Origin: an uncultured Christensenellaceae bacterium
GTDB taxonomy: Bacteria; Bacillota; Clostridia; Christensenellales; Borkfalkiaceae
NCBI GenBank assembly: GCA_910587365.1
Contig: CAJUKJ010000005.1
Span: forward strand, 66,213-130,212
Direction: 5' to 3'
Length of the DNA: 64,000 nt
Made by a program: the position numbers and the translations under genes
Notes under the pieces: model-generated
What the model was told of the DNA's origin: nothing
The model's database searches: none
The model's input: only the letters and a program-made list of their open reading frames with translations
In this document: in pieces, positions 7,343-15,274 of the stretch
Layout of the letters: each line of letters begins with the position of its first letter
Position numbering within the stretch: position 1 is the stretch's first letter

Positions 7343-7457
7343 ACGCATATATGCTTCGCAATACGGCGTTGCACTGTGCTTTCCTAAGTCACTTACCTTT
7401 TAGTAAGCTCCTGTCGGAAATGCTCGCGCGCCTTGTCTTGCTTGCATCTCTGTGTTC
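7341..7457 (+). repeat. Family A structured repeat, full copy (A2)
   Basis: Outer arms AACGCATATATGC and GCATCTCTGTGTT pair imperfectly; the conserved inner segments CGCAATACGGCGTTGC and GCGCGCCTTGTCTTGC face each other; an apical part has TTTCC pairing with GGAAA and CTTAC pairing with GTAAG. The first base pairs overlap the rpsJ stop codon. Other copies change both partners of these pairs. Confidence 0.85.
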
Positions 7458-7480
7458 AGATAAAACGAACAAAAAAATTC

Positions 7481-7569
7481 AGATACTCTACGGAGCGCAG
7501 TCGACGATACGTCTTATACCTATTATATAATATAAGGCGCAGGCGGCGGAACGGCGGGACGCGGTATCT
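7481..7569 (+). promoter_or_regulatory. Palindromic leader before rplC
   Basis: AGATAC (7481-7486) pairs with GTATCT (7564-7569), enclosing CTTATA..TATAAG (7512-7535). The second part contains TATATAATATAAGG, which could also hold a -10 box. A comparable, but different, enclosing stem precedes rplN. Its role is unknown; an L3 leader or an internal promoter are the options. Confidence 0.35.
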
Positions 7570-7604
7570 CAGAATATAAAAAATAAAACGGAGGAACTTT
7601 ATCA

Positions 7605-8234
7605 ATGAATAAAGCAATCATCGGACGTAAAGCGGGTATGACCCAGATTTTTACTCCGGAAGGGAAAGTCATTCCCGTAACCGTAATCGAGGCAGGTCCC
7701 TGCCCTGTGGTTCAAATCAAAACTGTTGAAAAGGACGGCTACGCCGCTTTGAAGCTCGGTTTTGACGAAGCTAAGGAAAAATCGCTTACGAAACCCGAAC
7801 TCGGTCAGTTCAAGAAAGCAGGCGTTAAGCCTTGCAAGGTTATGAAGGAATTCCGCCTTGCTGACCTTTCTTCATACGAGGTAGGTAAGGAAATTAAAGT
7901 TGACGTATTCGCGGCAGGCGACAAGGTGGACGTTCACGGCGTTACCAAGGGTCACGGCTATTCGGGCGTCATCAAAAGATGGAACCAGCACAGACTTAAA
8001 GAAACCCACGGCGTAGGTCCCGTACACAGAGAACCGGGTTCAATGGGCGCGAACAGCTCGCCTTCGAGGGTTTTCAAGAATAAGCACCTTGCCGGTCAGT
8101 ACGGCGTTGAAAACGTAACCGTCCAGAACCTCGAAATCGTGAGAGTGGACGCGGAGAGAAACTGCCTCTTGATTAAAGGCTCGGTTCCCGGAGCGAACGG
8201 CAGCGTCGTAACTATCAACGACACCGTTAAATAA
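7605..8234 (+). CDS. rplC: 50S ribosomal protein L3
   Basis: 209 residues, the normal length. It starts NKAIIGRKAGMTQIF and contains the long loop KRWNQHRLKETHGVGP followed by HREPGSMGANSSPSRVFK, which reaches the peptidyl transferase centre in known structures. GGAGGAAC precedes ATG. It begins the tight block rplC-rplD-rplW-rplB, after a long structured spacer, so L3 to S17 could also be produced from a separate mRNA segment. Confidence 0.97.
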   Translation: MNKAIIGRKAGMTQIFTPEGKVIPVTVIEAGPCPVVQIKTVEKDGYAALKLGFDEAKEKSLTKPELGQFKKAGVKPCKVMKEFRLADLSSYEVGKEIKVDVFAAGDKVDVHGVTKGHGYSGVIKRWNQHRLKETHGVGPVHREPGSMGANSSPSRVFKNKHLAGQYGVENVTVQNLEIVRVDAERNCLLIKGSVPGANGSVVTINDTVK

Positions 8235-8245
8235 GGAGAAGAGAG

Positions 8246-8872
8246 ATGCCTAAAATTAATGTTTATAAGATGGACGGCAAAGAAGCCGGCACGATAGATT
8301 TAAGCGACAAGGTATTCGGCGCGGAATATAACGAACCGCTCATTCATCAGGCGGTCGTAACCCGTCTTGCCAATGAAAGACAGGGTACAAAGTCAACCCT
8401 TACCCGCACGGAAGTGCGCGGCGGCGGAAGAAAGCCTTGGAGACAGAAGGGTACCGGTAATGCCCGTCAGGGTTCAATAAGAGCTCCCCAGTGGATAAAG
8501 GGCGGCGTCGTGTTCGCACCCAAGAGCCGCGACTTTTCCAAGGATATGAATAAAAAGGCAAAGACTGCCGCACTTATTTCCGCACTTTCCAAAAAGGTTG
8601 CCGACGGCGAGCTTCTTGTTGTTGACAAGCTTGAAGTAAAGGAAGGCAAAACTAAGGAAATGGCGGCTTTCCAGAAAGCTTTGAAGCTGGACAAGACGGC
8701 TGTCGTAGTTATGGATAACGACGACGTAAAGGTAATCCGCGCAGCGGCTAACCTTGAAAAGCTTTCCACCTTGCCCGTACAGCAGATATCCACTTACGAA
8801 GTGGTTGCCAACGCTAAGATAGTATTAACCAAAGCGGCGGTTGAAAAAATAGAGGAGGTCTACGGAGAGTAA
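8246..8872 (+). CDS. rplD: 50S ribosomal protein L4
   Basis: 208 residues. The extended loop that lines the exit tunnel is visible as RGGGRKPWRQKGTGNARQGS and the family start (PKINVYKMDGKEAGTIDLSD) is normal. In gamma-proteobacteria L4 represses its own S10 operon; nothing here shows whether that applies. The stop codon overlaps the rplW start (TAATG), implying translational coupling. Confidence 0.97.
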   Translation: MPKINVYKMDGKEAGTIDLSDKVFGAEYNEPLIHQAVVTRLANERQGTKSTLTRTEVRGGGRKPWRQKGTGNARQGSIRAPQWIKGGVVFAPKSRDFSKDMNKKAKTAALISALSKKVADGELLVVDKLEVKEGKTKEMAAFQKALKLDKTAVVVMDNDDVKVIRAAANLEKLSTLPVQQISTYEVVANAKIVLTKAAVEKIEEVYGE

Positions 8873-9213
8873 TGGTTGCAGAAGATATCATTTTAAAACC
8901 CGTCCTCACTGAAAAGGGATACGACGGCATTAACGCTCCCGAAATTCCCAAGAGCGGCAAGTATAAAGGCGATCAGAAGATCAGCGGAATGAAATATACT
9001 TTCATCGTTGCTAAATCGGCAACGAAGACGCAGGTTAAGCTTGCAGTCGAAAAGCTTTTCGGCGTTACGGTTGAATATGTAAACACCGTAAATTGCAAGG
9101 GCAAGCTCAAAAGAATGGGCAGAAACGAAGGTTATACATCCGACTATAAGAAGGCAATCGTTCAGCTTACGGCTGACTCAAAGGCGATTGAGTTCTTCAA
9201 CTCGTTATCGTAA
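8872..9213 (+). CDS. rplW: 50S ribosomal protein L23
   Basis: 113 residues, about 15 longer than usual. The family core is seen in ILKPVLTEKGYD, then KYTFIVAKSATKTQVKLAVEKLFGV and VNTVNCKGKLKRMGR. The extra residues lie near the N-terminus (INAPEIPKSGKYKGDQKISG), in place of a short loop before the first strand. L23 lies at the tunnel exit and binds trigger factor and SRP in other bacteria, so an insertion there is notable. Starts at ATG 8872, overlapping rplD by one base. Confidence 0.96.
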   Translation: MVAEDIILKPVLTEKGYDGINAPEIPKSGKYKGDQKISGMKYTFIVAKSATKTQVKLAVEKLFGVTVEYVNTVNCKGKLKRMGRNEGYTSDYKKAIVQLTADSKAIEFFNSLS

Positions 9214-9225
9214 GGAGAAAGAGAA

Positions 9226-10053
9226 ATGGCAGTAAAAAGGTATAAACCCACATCGCCGGCGCGCCGTTTTATGACGGTAAGCGCGTATACCGAGCTTTCG
9301 GGCGATAAACCCGAAAGAAGCTTACTTCACGATAAGCGCAAGTCGGGCGGCAGAAACAATCAAGGCAAAATAACCGTTCGTCATATCGGCGGCGGCAACA
9401 GAATCAAATACAGAATAATAGACTTCAAGCGCAATAAGGACGGTATCCCCGCAACGGTTAAGAGTATCCAGTACGACCCCAACAGGTCTGCGCACATCGC
9501 GCTTCTTGCCTATGCCGACGGCGAAAAGAGGTATATCCTCGCGCCCGTAGGGCTTAACGTCGGCGACAAGGTTCTTTCGGGACCTAACGCAGACATCAAG
9601 GCAGGTAACTCGCTCGCGCTTGCGGATATTCCCGTAGGTACCGTGGTTCACGCAATCGAATTGCAGCCCGGCCGTGGTGCGCAGATTGCCCGTGCGGCAG
9701 GCATTTCCGCCCAGATTATGGCAAAGGAAGGTGCTTATGCAACCCTCAAAATGCCCTCGGGAGAAATGAGATACGTACCCGTTAAGTGCAAAGCCACTAT
9801 CGGACAGGTCGGCAACGTCGAGCATGAAATCATCCACCTCGGCAAAGCAGGCAAGACGAGATATCTCGGCGTTAAACCCACAGTCCGCGGTTCGGTTATG
9901 AACCCTTGCGACCACCCTCACGGCGGCGGCGAAGGCAAGAGTCCCGTCGGACACGCAGGTCCTATGACCCCTTGGGGCAAGCCTGCTCTGGGTTATAAGA
10001 CAAGAAAGAAGAAGAATCCTACTTCCAAGTTTATCTTGAAGAGAATTAATTAA
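9226..10053 (+). CDS. rplB: 50S ribosomal protein L2
   Basis: 275 residues, normal length. Contains SGGRNNQGKITVRHIGGGN, the KoW-like centre and the conserved CDHPHGGGEGKSPVG segment near the peptidyl transferase centre, ending in the basic KKKNPTSKFILKR tail. It binds 23S rRNA and is needed for subunit joining. GGAGAAAGAG RBS, 12 bp after rplW. Confidence 0.98.
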   Translation: MAVKRYKPTSPARRFMTVSAYTELSGDKPERSLLHDKRKSGGRNNQGKITVRHIGGGNRIKYRIIDFKRNKDGIPATVKSIQYDPNRSAHIALLAYADGEKRYILAPVGLNVGDKVLSGPNADIKAGNSLALADIPVGTVVHAIELQPGRGAQIARAAGISAQIMAKEGAYATLKMPSGEMRYVPVKCKATIGQVGNVEHEIIHLGKAGKTRYLGVKPTVRGSVMNPCDHPHGGGEGKSPVGHAGPMTPWGKPALGYKTRKKKNPTSKFILKRIN

Positions 10054-10067
10054 AGGAGGAATAAATA

Positions 10068-10340
10068 ATGTCAAGAAGCGTTAAGAAAGGACCTTATGCC
10101 GAAGAAAGACTTATGGCAAGAATCGAGGCGATGAACGCTGCCGGCGAGAAGAAAGTCGTTAAGACTTGGTCGCGCGCGACAACGATATTCCCCCAGATGG
10201 TTGGACACACAATTGCGGTTTACGACGGAAGAAAACACGTTCCCGTATACGTAACCGAAGATATGGTAGGTTGCAAGCTCGGCGAGTTCGCACCTACGAG
10301 AACGTTCAAGGGACATGCGGCAAAAACCGCCAAGAAGTAA
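10068..10340 (+). CDS. rpsS: 30S ribosomal protein S19
   Basis: 90 residues. SRSVKKGPYAEERLM, the TWSRATTIFPQMVGHTIAVY core and the C-terminal GEFAPTRTFKGHAAK motif are diagnostic. It forms a head complex with S13, whose gene is later in the cluster. AAAGGAGG RBS, 14 bp downstream of rplB. Confidence 0.98.
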   Translation: MSRSVKKGPYAEERLMARIEAMNAAGEKKVVKTWSRATTIFPQMVGHTIAVYDGRKHVPVYVTEDMVGCKLGEFAPTRTFKGHAAKTAKK

Positions 10341-10352
10341 GGAGTTTGAGTT

Positions 10353-10742
10353 ATGGCAAGCAATATGAATAAAAAAGTTGAAAGAATTGCCGCAACAAAG
10401 GATAAGCGTCCTTACGCAACGGCGAAATATTTAAGACTTTCTCCCTACAAGGTAAGGACGGTACTCGCCCTTATCCGCGGGAAGTCGGTTGAAGAGGCAG
10501 AGGCAATTCTTACCTACTGTAACAAGGGCGGCAGCGAAGAGGTTAAAAAAGTTCTTCTTTCCGCAGCAGCCAACGCAGAACACAATAACGGTATGGACAG
10601 GGGCGATTTAGTCGTCGCCGAAGCTTTTGCAGACGGCGGTCCCCACTTAAAGAGAATGCAGCCCGTATCCAAGGGACGCGGACATGCGATTTTGAAGAGA
10701 ACGAGCCACGTCACCGTAATACTCGACGCGAAGAAGGTATAA
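10353..10742 (+). CDS. rplV: 50S ribosomal protein L22
   Basis: 129 residues. The core AKYLRLSPYKVRTVLALIRGK and the long tunnel hairpin around RMQPVSKGRGHAILKRTSH (about 98-116) identify it; the hairpin is the site of macrolide resistance changes in other bacteria. A roughly 15-residue basic N-terminal extension precedes the core. Follows rpsS with a 12-bp gap and a GGAG RBS. Confidence 0.97.
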   Translation: MASNMNKKVERIAATKDKRPYATAKYLRLSPYKVRTVLALIRGKSVEEAEAILTYCNKGGSEEVKKVLLSAAANAEHNNGMDRGDLVVAEAFADGGPHLKRMQPVSKGRGHAILKRTSHVTVILDAKKV

Positions 10743-10753
10743 GGAGAAGATAT

Positions 10754-11425
10754 ATGGGACAAAAAGTTAATCCTCACGGTTTAAGGGTCGGCGTTATCAA
10801 GCCCTGGGATACCCAGTGGTACGCAGACAAGAAAACGTTCGGTGCAAACCTTAAAGAAGACAACGAAATCCGTACCTTTATAAAGAAGAAGTATTACGAT
10901 GCTGCTATAAGCAAAATTACCATCGTAAGGGCGGCAAACAAAGTCGAAGTCGGCATTTATACAGGCCGTCCCGGCGTGCTTATCGGTAAAGCGGGTTCCG
11001 AAATCGAAGTAATTAAGAAGGACCTTTCAAAGCTTACGAAAGGCAAGGCAATTATAATAAACGTCAGAAAGGTTGAAAAAATCGACCAGGACGCTCAGCT
11101 TGTTGCGGAAGCGGTTGCTTCCCAGCTTGAAAAGCGTGTATCTTACAGAAGGGCTGTAAAACAGCAGATTTCAAAAGTTTCCAAGACGGGCGTCAAGGGC
11201 GTTAAAATTACCGTCGGCGGCAGACTTGACGGAAGAGAAATCGCAGGCAGCGAAAGCTATCACGACGGTTCAATTCCCCTTCAAACGATACGTGCTGACA
11301 TTGATTACGGCTTTGCGGAAGCTCATACCACTTTCGGCGTATTGGGCATTAAGTGCTGGATTTATAAGGGCGAAGTCCTTTCCGGTGCCAAGAAGCTGAT
11401 AATCTCGGACGGAGGCGAAGAATAA
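10754..11425 (+). CDS. rpsC: 30S ribosomal protein S3
   Basis: 223 residues. It begins GQKVNPHGLRVGVI and has a type II KH domain with the GxxG loop in RPGVLIGKAGSEIEVIKK (about 73-90), which contacts mRNA at the entry channel. The C-terminal domain is complete. Stop and the next start are one base apart, so rplP translation is probably coupled. Confidence 0.98.
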   Translation: MGQKVNPHGLRVGVIKPWDTQWYADKKTFGANLKEDNEIRTFIKKKYYDAAISKITIVRAANKVEVGIYTGRPGVLIGKAGSEIEVIKKDLSKLTKGKAIIINVRKVEKIDQDAQLVAEAVASQLEKRVSYRRAVKQQISKVSKTGVKGVKITVGGRLDGREIAGSESYHDGSIPLQTIRADIDYGFAEAHTTFGVLGIKCWIYKGEVLSGAKKLIISDGGEE

Positions 11426-11426
11426 T

Positions 11427-11861
11427 ATGTTAATCCCTAAGAGAGTTAAAAGAAGAAGACAGCACCGCGGCAGAATGAAGGGTACTGCGCAGAAGGGCAA
11501 CAAGATTGCTTACGGCGAGTACGGACTTGTAGCCGAAGAGTGCGCGTGGATAACTTCAAACCAGATAGAGGCTGCCCGTATCGCGATGACAAGATTCATC
11601 AAGCGTGGCGGTAAGGTATGGATAGATATATTCCCCCACAAGCCCATCACAAAGAAGCCCGCTGAAACCCGTATGGGTTCAGGTAAAGGCTCGGTTGAAT
11701 ACTGGGTAGCGGTTGTTAAACCCGGCAGAGTAATGTTTGAAATGGCGGGGGTACCCGAAGATATTGCAAGGGAAGCAATGCGCCTTGCAAGTCACAAGCT
11801 TCCTATCAAGTGCAAGTTTGTAAAGAAAGAAGCAGAAGGCGGTGAAGCTAATGAAGGCTAA
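11427..11861 (+). CDS. rplP: 50S ribosomal protein L16
   Basis: 144 residues. LIPKRVKRRRQHRGRMKG at the start and the VWIDIFPHKPITKKPAETRMGSGKG stretch are family signatures. It binds near the A site. The end overlaps rpmC by 11 bases. Confidence 0.98.
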   Translation: MLIPKRVKRRRQHRGRMKGTAQKGNKIAYGEYGLVAEECAWITSNQIEAARIAMTRFIKRGGKVWIDIFPHKPITKKPAETRMGSGKGSVEYWVAVVKPGRVMFEMAGVPEDIAREAMRLASHKLPIKCKFVKKEAEGGEANEG

Positions 11862-12045
11862 AGAAATTGTTAATTTAAGCGACGAAGAACTCGACAAAAA
11901 GCTCAAAGAGCTTAAAACTGAGCTTTTCAATCTTCGCTTCCGCCACGCAAGCGGTCAGCTTGAAAATCCCCTGTCGATAAACCTCGTTAAAAAGGATATC
12001 GCACGCGTGAACACGGTAATCCGTGCAAGGCAGTTAAAGGCGTAA
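11851..12045 (+). CDS. rpmC: 50S ribosomal protein L29
   Basis: 64 residues when started at ATG 11851, giving MKAKEIVNLSDEEL, the usual L29 beginning. A GTG three codons upstream (11842) is possible but lies inside the presumed RBS AAGGCGG. Two-helix protein near the tunnel exit; RHASGQLENP is the conserved link. Overlaps the end of rplP, typical of translational coupling. Confidence 0.95.
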   Translation: MKAKEIVNLSDEELDKKLKELKTELFNLRFRHASGQLENPLSINLVKKDIARVNTVIRARQLKA

Positions 12046-12057
12046 GGAGGCACAAAG

Positions 12058-12315
12058 ATGGAAGAAAGAAATCTTCGTAAAGAGAGAGTGGGTATCGTAG
12101 TTTCCGACAAAATGGACAAAACGGTAGTCGTTGCCGTCCGCGAAAACCGCAAGCACCCCCTCTATAAAAAGACGATAACGAGAACGACCCGTTTCAAGGC
12201 GCACGACGAAAACAACGAGTGCGGCGAGGGCGATACGGTCAGAATAGTGGAAACGCGCAAGCTGTCCAAGGATAAGAACTGGCGCGTGGCTGAGATAGTC
12301 GAAAAAGCAAAATAA
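12058..12315 (+). CDS. rpsQ: 30S ribosomal protein S17
   Basis: 85 residues. RKERVGIVVSDKMDKTVVVAV and the KHPLYKKTITRTTRFKAHDE segment are diagnostic of this OB-fold protein. It is the last gene before a 263-bp gap with a family A repeat; in most bacteria rplN follows almost immediately. Confidence 0.98.
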   Translation: MEERNLRKERVGIVVSDKMDKTVVVAVRENRKHPLYKKTITRTTRFKAHDENNECGEGDTVRIVETRKLSKDKNWRVAEIVEKAK

Positions 12316-12317
12316 TT

Positions 12318-12436
12318 CAAAACTCATATATACTTCGCAATACGGCGTTGCGTTCCGTGTTTCCTCGGTCACATACTTCGGTGTATGCTCCCTCGGAAAT
12401 ACTCGCGCGCCTTGTCTTGCTCGTATCTCTGAGTTT
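12318..12436 (+). repeat. Family A structured repeat, full copy (A3)
   Basis: Outer arms AACTCATATATAC and GTATCTCTGAGTT, inner CGCAATACGGCGTTGC facing GCGCGCCTTGTCTTGC, then TTTCC..GGAAA and CATAC..GTATG at the apex. Compared with the copy at 7341, CTCA/TGAG replaces CGCA/TGTG and ATAC/GTAT replaces ATGC/GCAT, keeping the pairs. Confidence 0.85.
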
Positions 12437-12462
12437 TAGGATATCAGACAAAAATTAGGTAT

Positions 12463-12530
12463 GATTGCAGGCTCTTGCGCTCAAAGGAGAGCGGGGTTCT
12501 CAGCTTCGTTTATATGGGCGCGGCGCAATC
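12463..12530 (+). promoter_or_regulatory. Enclosing stem in the rplN leader
   Basis: GATTGC (12463-12468) pairs with GCAATC (12525-12530), and GCGC segments inside can extend the helix. Like the rplC leader it follows a family A repeat and precedes the RBS of the next ribosomal gene. Function unknown. Confidence 0.3.
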
Positions 12531-12578
12531 CTCTGCAAATAACAACAAAGTTGTAAGTTCAAAAATAGGAGAGTTTTT

Positions 12579-12947
12579 ATGATACAACCTCAGACAAGGC
12601 TCAAAGCCGCAGACAACAGCGGCGCAAAAGAGCTTATGTGTATAAAGGTGCTTGGCGGTTCTTTCAGAAAGACCGCAAACATCGGCGACGTTATCGTATG
12701 TTCTGTCAAAACTGCTAACCCCGGCGGCGCAGTTAAGAAGGGCGAAGTAGTAAAAGCGGTAATCGTGCGCACTTCAAAAGGCATCAGACGCGACGACGGC
12801 ACGTATATCAGATTCGACGACAACGCCGCAGTCATAATAGGCAATAACCAGGAACCGCGCGGTACGCGTATCTTTGGACCGATTGCAAGAGAATTGAGAG
12901 AAAAGAATTATATGAAGATTATATCTCTCGCACCCGAAGTTCTTTAA
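12579..12947 (+). CDS. rplN: 50S ribosomal protein L14
   Basis: 122 residues, exactly the usual length. IQPQTRLKAADNSGAKELMCIKVLGG at the start and REKNYMKIISLAPEVL at the end are typical (shown here only as landmarks). It bridges to 16S rRNA. First gene of the spc half of the cluster; RBS TAGGAGAG. Confidence 0.98.
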   Translation: MIQPQTRLKAADNSGAKELMCIKVLGGSFRKTANIGDVIVCSVKTANPGGAVKKGEVVKAVIVRTSKGIRRDDGTYIRFDDNAAVIIGNNQEPRGTRIFGPIARELREKNYMKIISLAPEVL

Positions 12948-12959
12948 GGAGAAAAAGCT

Positions 12960-13385
12960 ATGAACGTAAAATTGAATGATAATGTAGTAGTTATCACCGG
13001 TAAGTATGCGGGCAAGCAGGGCAAGGTAGTTGCAACTTCTCCCAAGAACGGTACGGTAACAGTCGAAGGCGTAAACCTTCACAAAAAGGCAAAGAAAGCA
13101 AGAAAGGCAAACGAGGTTTCCAAAATTATCGAAATAGAAGCACCTATCGACGTTTCAAACGTAATGGTGGTTTGTTCTTCGTGCAGCAAGGCTATCCGCG
13201 TTAAGTACAACGTGGAAGGCAAAATCAAGCACAGGGTTTGTCCCAAGTGCGGTGCGGTACTCGATAAGGCGTTTGCAAAAGCGGCAAAAGCCGCCAAGAA
13301 AGAAGAAGCTCCTAAAAAGCGTGTAAGAAAACGCGCTAAGAAGGAGGAAGCCGAAACCGCTGAAAGCGGCAATACGGCTGAGTAA
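12960..13385 (+). CDS. rplX: 50S ribosomal protein L24 with zinc ribbon and basic tail
   Basis: 141 residues against a usual 100-105. KOW motif in NDNVVVITGKYAGKQGKVV near the start, then a four-Cys zinc ribbon (CSSC at about 78-81 and CPKC at about 97-100). The last 35-40 residues are an added Lys/Ala/Glu-rich tail (KKEEAPKKRVRKRAKK), reminiscent of the low-complexity DUF2188 protein at the left end. L24 starts 50S assembly. Confidence 0.96.
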   Translation: MNVKLNDNVVVITGKYAGKQGKVVATSPKNGTVTVEGVNLHKKAKKARKANEVSKIIEIEAPIDVSNVMVVCSSCSKAIRVKYNVEGKIKHRVCPKCGAVLDKAFAKAAKAAKKEEAPKKRVRKRAKKEEAETAESGNTAE

Positions 13386-13396
13386 GGAGGGGCGTT

Positions 13397-13954
13397 ATGG
13401 CAGAGAAAGTTTACAAATCGAGAGTAGTAGAAAATTACGAAAAGCAAGTCGTCCCCGCACTTACAAGTAAATTCGGTTATAAAAACCCGATGCAGGTTCC
13501 CAAACTTGTAAAAATAGTTATCAGCTCGGGTTTAGGCGACATAAAGGATAATGCGAAGTCCATCCAGATGGCGCAGAACGAAATCAAGATTATTACGGGA
13601 CAGCAGCCCGTGCTTTGCAAGGCGAAGAAATCAGTCGCAAACTTCAAAGTGCGCGAAGGAATGCCCATAGGTATCAAGGTTACGCTCCGCGGTCAGATGA
13701 TGTACAACTTCTACGACAAGTTCGTATCCATCGCGCTTCCCCGCGTTCGCGACTTCCGCGGCGTTCCCGCAGACAGCTTCGACGGCAAGGGAAATTACTG
13801 TATGGGCGTTAAGGAACAGCTTATCTTCCCCGAAATCCAGTACGACCAGGTTGAGAAGATAAGAGGTATGGACATCTGCTTCGTTACCACCGCAAAGACG
13901 GATGAAGAAGCCAGAGAGCTTTTAAGGGCAATGGGTATGCCCTTCAAGAAGTAA
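13397..13954 (+). CDS. rplE: 50S ribosomal protein L5
   Basis: 185 residues. Core motifs QVPKLVKIVISSGLGD, GQQPVLCKAKKSVANFK and REGMPIGIKVTLRG identify L5, which binds 5S rRNA in the central protuberance. A 12-bp gap and GGAGGGG RBS follow rplX. Confidence 0.98.
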   Translation: MAEKVYKSRVVENYEKQVVPALTSKFGYKNPMQVPKLVKIVISSGLGDIKDNAKSIQMAQNEIKIITGQQPVLCKAKKSVANFKVREGMPIGIKVTLRGQMMYNFYDKFVSIALPRVRDFRGVPADSFDGKGNYCMGVKEQLIFPEIQYDQVEKIRGMDICFVTTAKTDEEARELLRAMGMPFKK

Positions 13955-13965
13955 GGAGAATATTT

Positions 13966-14151
13966 ATGGCAAAGAAAGCAATGATAAATAAGCAGCAAAA
14001 GCCTGCTAAATACTCCACGAGAGCATATACGAGATGTTCTATATGCGGAAGACCCCACGCGGTTCTCAGAAAGTACGGAGTTTGCCGTATCTGTTTCAGA
14101 AACCTTGCTTACAAGGGACAAATTCCCGGCGTTAAAAAATCGAGTTGGTAA
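13966..14151 (+). CDS. rpsZ: 30S ribosomal protein S14, zinc-binding type Z
   Basis: 61 residues, the short form. Two CxxC pairs (CSICGRPH and CRICFR) form the zinc site. Starts AKKAMINKQQKPAKYS and ends SSW. No zinc-free long S14 is in the window; the CobW chaperones at 1-3.6 kb may matter for supplying such proteins, which is inference. Confidence 0.98.
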   Translation: MAKKAMINKQQKPAKYSTRAYTRCSICGRPHAVLRKYGVCRICFRNLAYKGQIPGVKKSSW

Positions 14152-14168
14152 GAGGGAGGTAAGAAGTT

Positions 14169-14561
14169 ATGACAGATCCTATAGCAGATATGCTCACTCG
14201 CATCAGGAATGCGATAATGGTTAATAAAGACACGGTTGAGATTCCCTCATCCAATATGAAGAAAGCTATCGCCGACATTTTGCTTAAAGAAGGATATATT
14301 TCCGATGTTAAGCTTATCGAGGACGGCTACAACGGCAAACTTTCAATCACGCTTAAATACACGGGTAAAAGACGTTCGGTTATAAACGGACTTAAAAGAG
14401 TATCAAAACCCGGTCTTCGTACTTATGCCGACGTAGAAAATATGCCTAAGGTTTTAGACGGTCTCGGAATTGCGATACTTTCCACTAACAAAGGTATATT
14501 AACAGACAGGCAGGCAAAGGCCGCAAACGTTGGCGGCGAAGTGCTTTGCTACGTCTGGTAA
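14169..14561 (+). CDS. rpsH: 30S ribosomal protein S8
   Basis: 130 residues. MTDPIADMLTRIRNA at the start and GLGIAILSTNKGILTDRQA near the end are signatures. In E. coli S8 is the spc-operon repressor; here nothing in the rplN leader proves the same. RBS GGGAGG. Confidence 0.98.
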   Translation: MTDPIADMLTRIRNAIMVNKDTVEIPSSNMKKAIADILLKEGYISDVKLIEDGYNGKLSITLKYTGKRRSVINGLKRVSKPGLRTYADVENMPKVLDGLGIAILSTNKGILTDRQAKAANVGGEVLCYVW

Positions 14562-14576
14562 GGAGGTAATTTAGAT

Positions 14577-15125
14577 ATGTCAAGAATAGGTAAATTACCC
14601 GTAGCAATTCCCGCAGGCGTTACCGTAACTTTTGAAAACGGACTTATTACCGTAAAGGGTGCAAAGGGTACGCTCACACAGGAAGTTGTGGGAGATATCG
14701 ATATTAAGGTAGAGGGTACCGAAGCCCACGTACTCAACGTAGGCAACACGGCAGACTCCAACGCAAAACACGGACTGTACCGCGCACTTCTGCACAATAT
14801 GGTCGTAGGCGTTACCGAAGGCTATAAAAAGACGCTTAAAGTTAACGGCGTAGGCTGGAAGGTCGCAAAACAGGGCAGCAAAGTCGTACTCAACGTAGGC
14901 TTTTCGCACCCCGTAGACTTTGCAGAACCCGCAGGCGTTAAGCTTGAATGCCCCAGCGCGAATGAAATCGTCGTTTCAGGCATCGATAAAACGCTTGTAG
15001 GACAGACGGCGGCAAACATCCGCAAAATAAGAATCCCCGAACCTTACCACGGCTACGGCATCGCTTACAGCGACGAAGTAATCGAGCGCAAGGAAGGCAA
15101 GACGGGAGGCAAGGGCAAGAAGTAA
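14577..15125 (+). CDS. rplF: 50S ribosomal protein L6
   Basis: 182 residues. SRIGKLPVAIPAGVTV at the start, two repeated domains, and the C-terminal RKIRIPEPYHGYGIAY motif. Near the GTPase-associated centre. A family A repeat follows before rplR, an unusual interruption in the spc operon. Confidence 0.98.
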   Translation: MSRIGKLPVAIPAGVTVTFENGLITVKGAKGTLTQEVVGDIDIKVEGTEAHVLNVGNTADSNAKHGLYRALLHNMVVGVTEGYKKTLKVNGVGWKVAKQGSKVVLNVGFSHPVDFAEPAGVKLECPSANEIVVSGIDKTLVGQTAANIRKIRIPEPYHGYGIAYSDEVIERKEGKTGGKGKK

Positions 15126-15128
15126 TTT

Positions 15129-15250
15129 CGGCTTATCATTTATCACACAATACGGCGTCGTGCTTACATTTTGTTTGGGCTTTGTACTTTTATGCATACG
15201 CCCTCGACAAAGCCGCGCGCCCCTTGTCCTGTGTGCGACTGATAACCCGA
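15129..15250 (+). repeat. Family A structured repeat, divergent copy (A4)
   Basis: CGGCTTATCA..TGATAACCCG and CACAC..GTGTG make the outer stem, CAATACGGCG faces GCGCGCCCCTTGTC, and TTTGT pairs with ACAAA and GGGC with GCCC at the apex. The primary sequence has drifted far from other copies while the same pairings remain. Confidence 0.75.
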
Positions 15251-15274
15251 AGGGTTGTCCTAAGGAGAATTATT

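Noticed and set aside
15182..15274. N-terminal extension of L18
   Set aside because: These codons lie in the family A repeat; a good RBS and the normal L18 start are at 15275.
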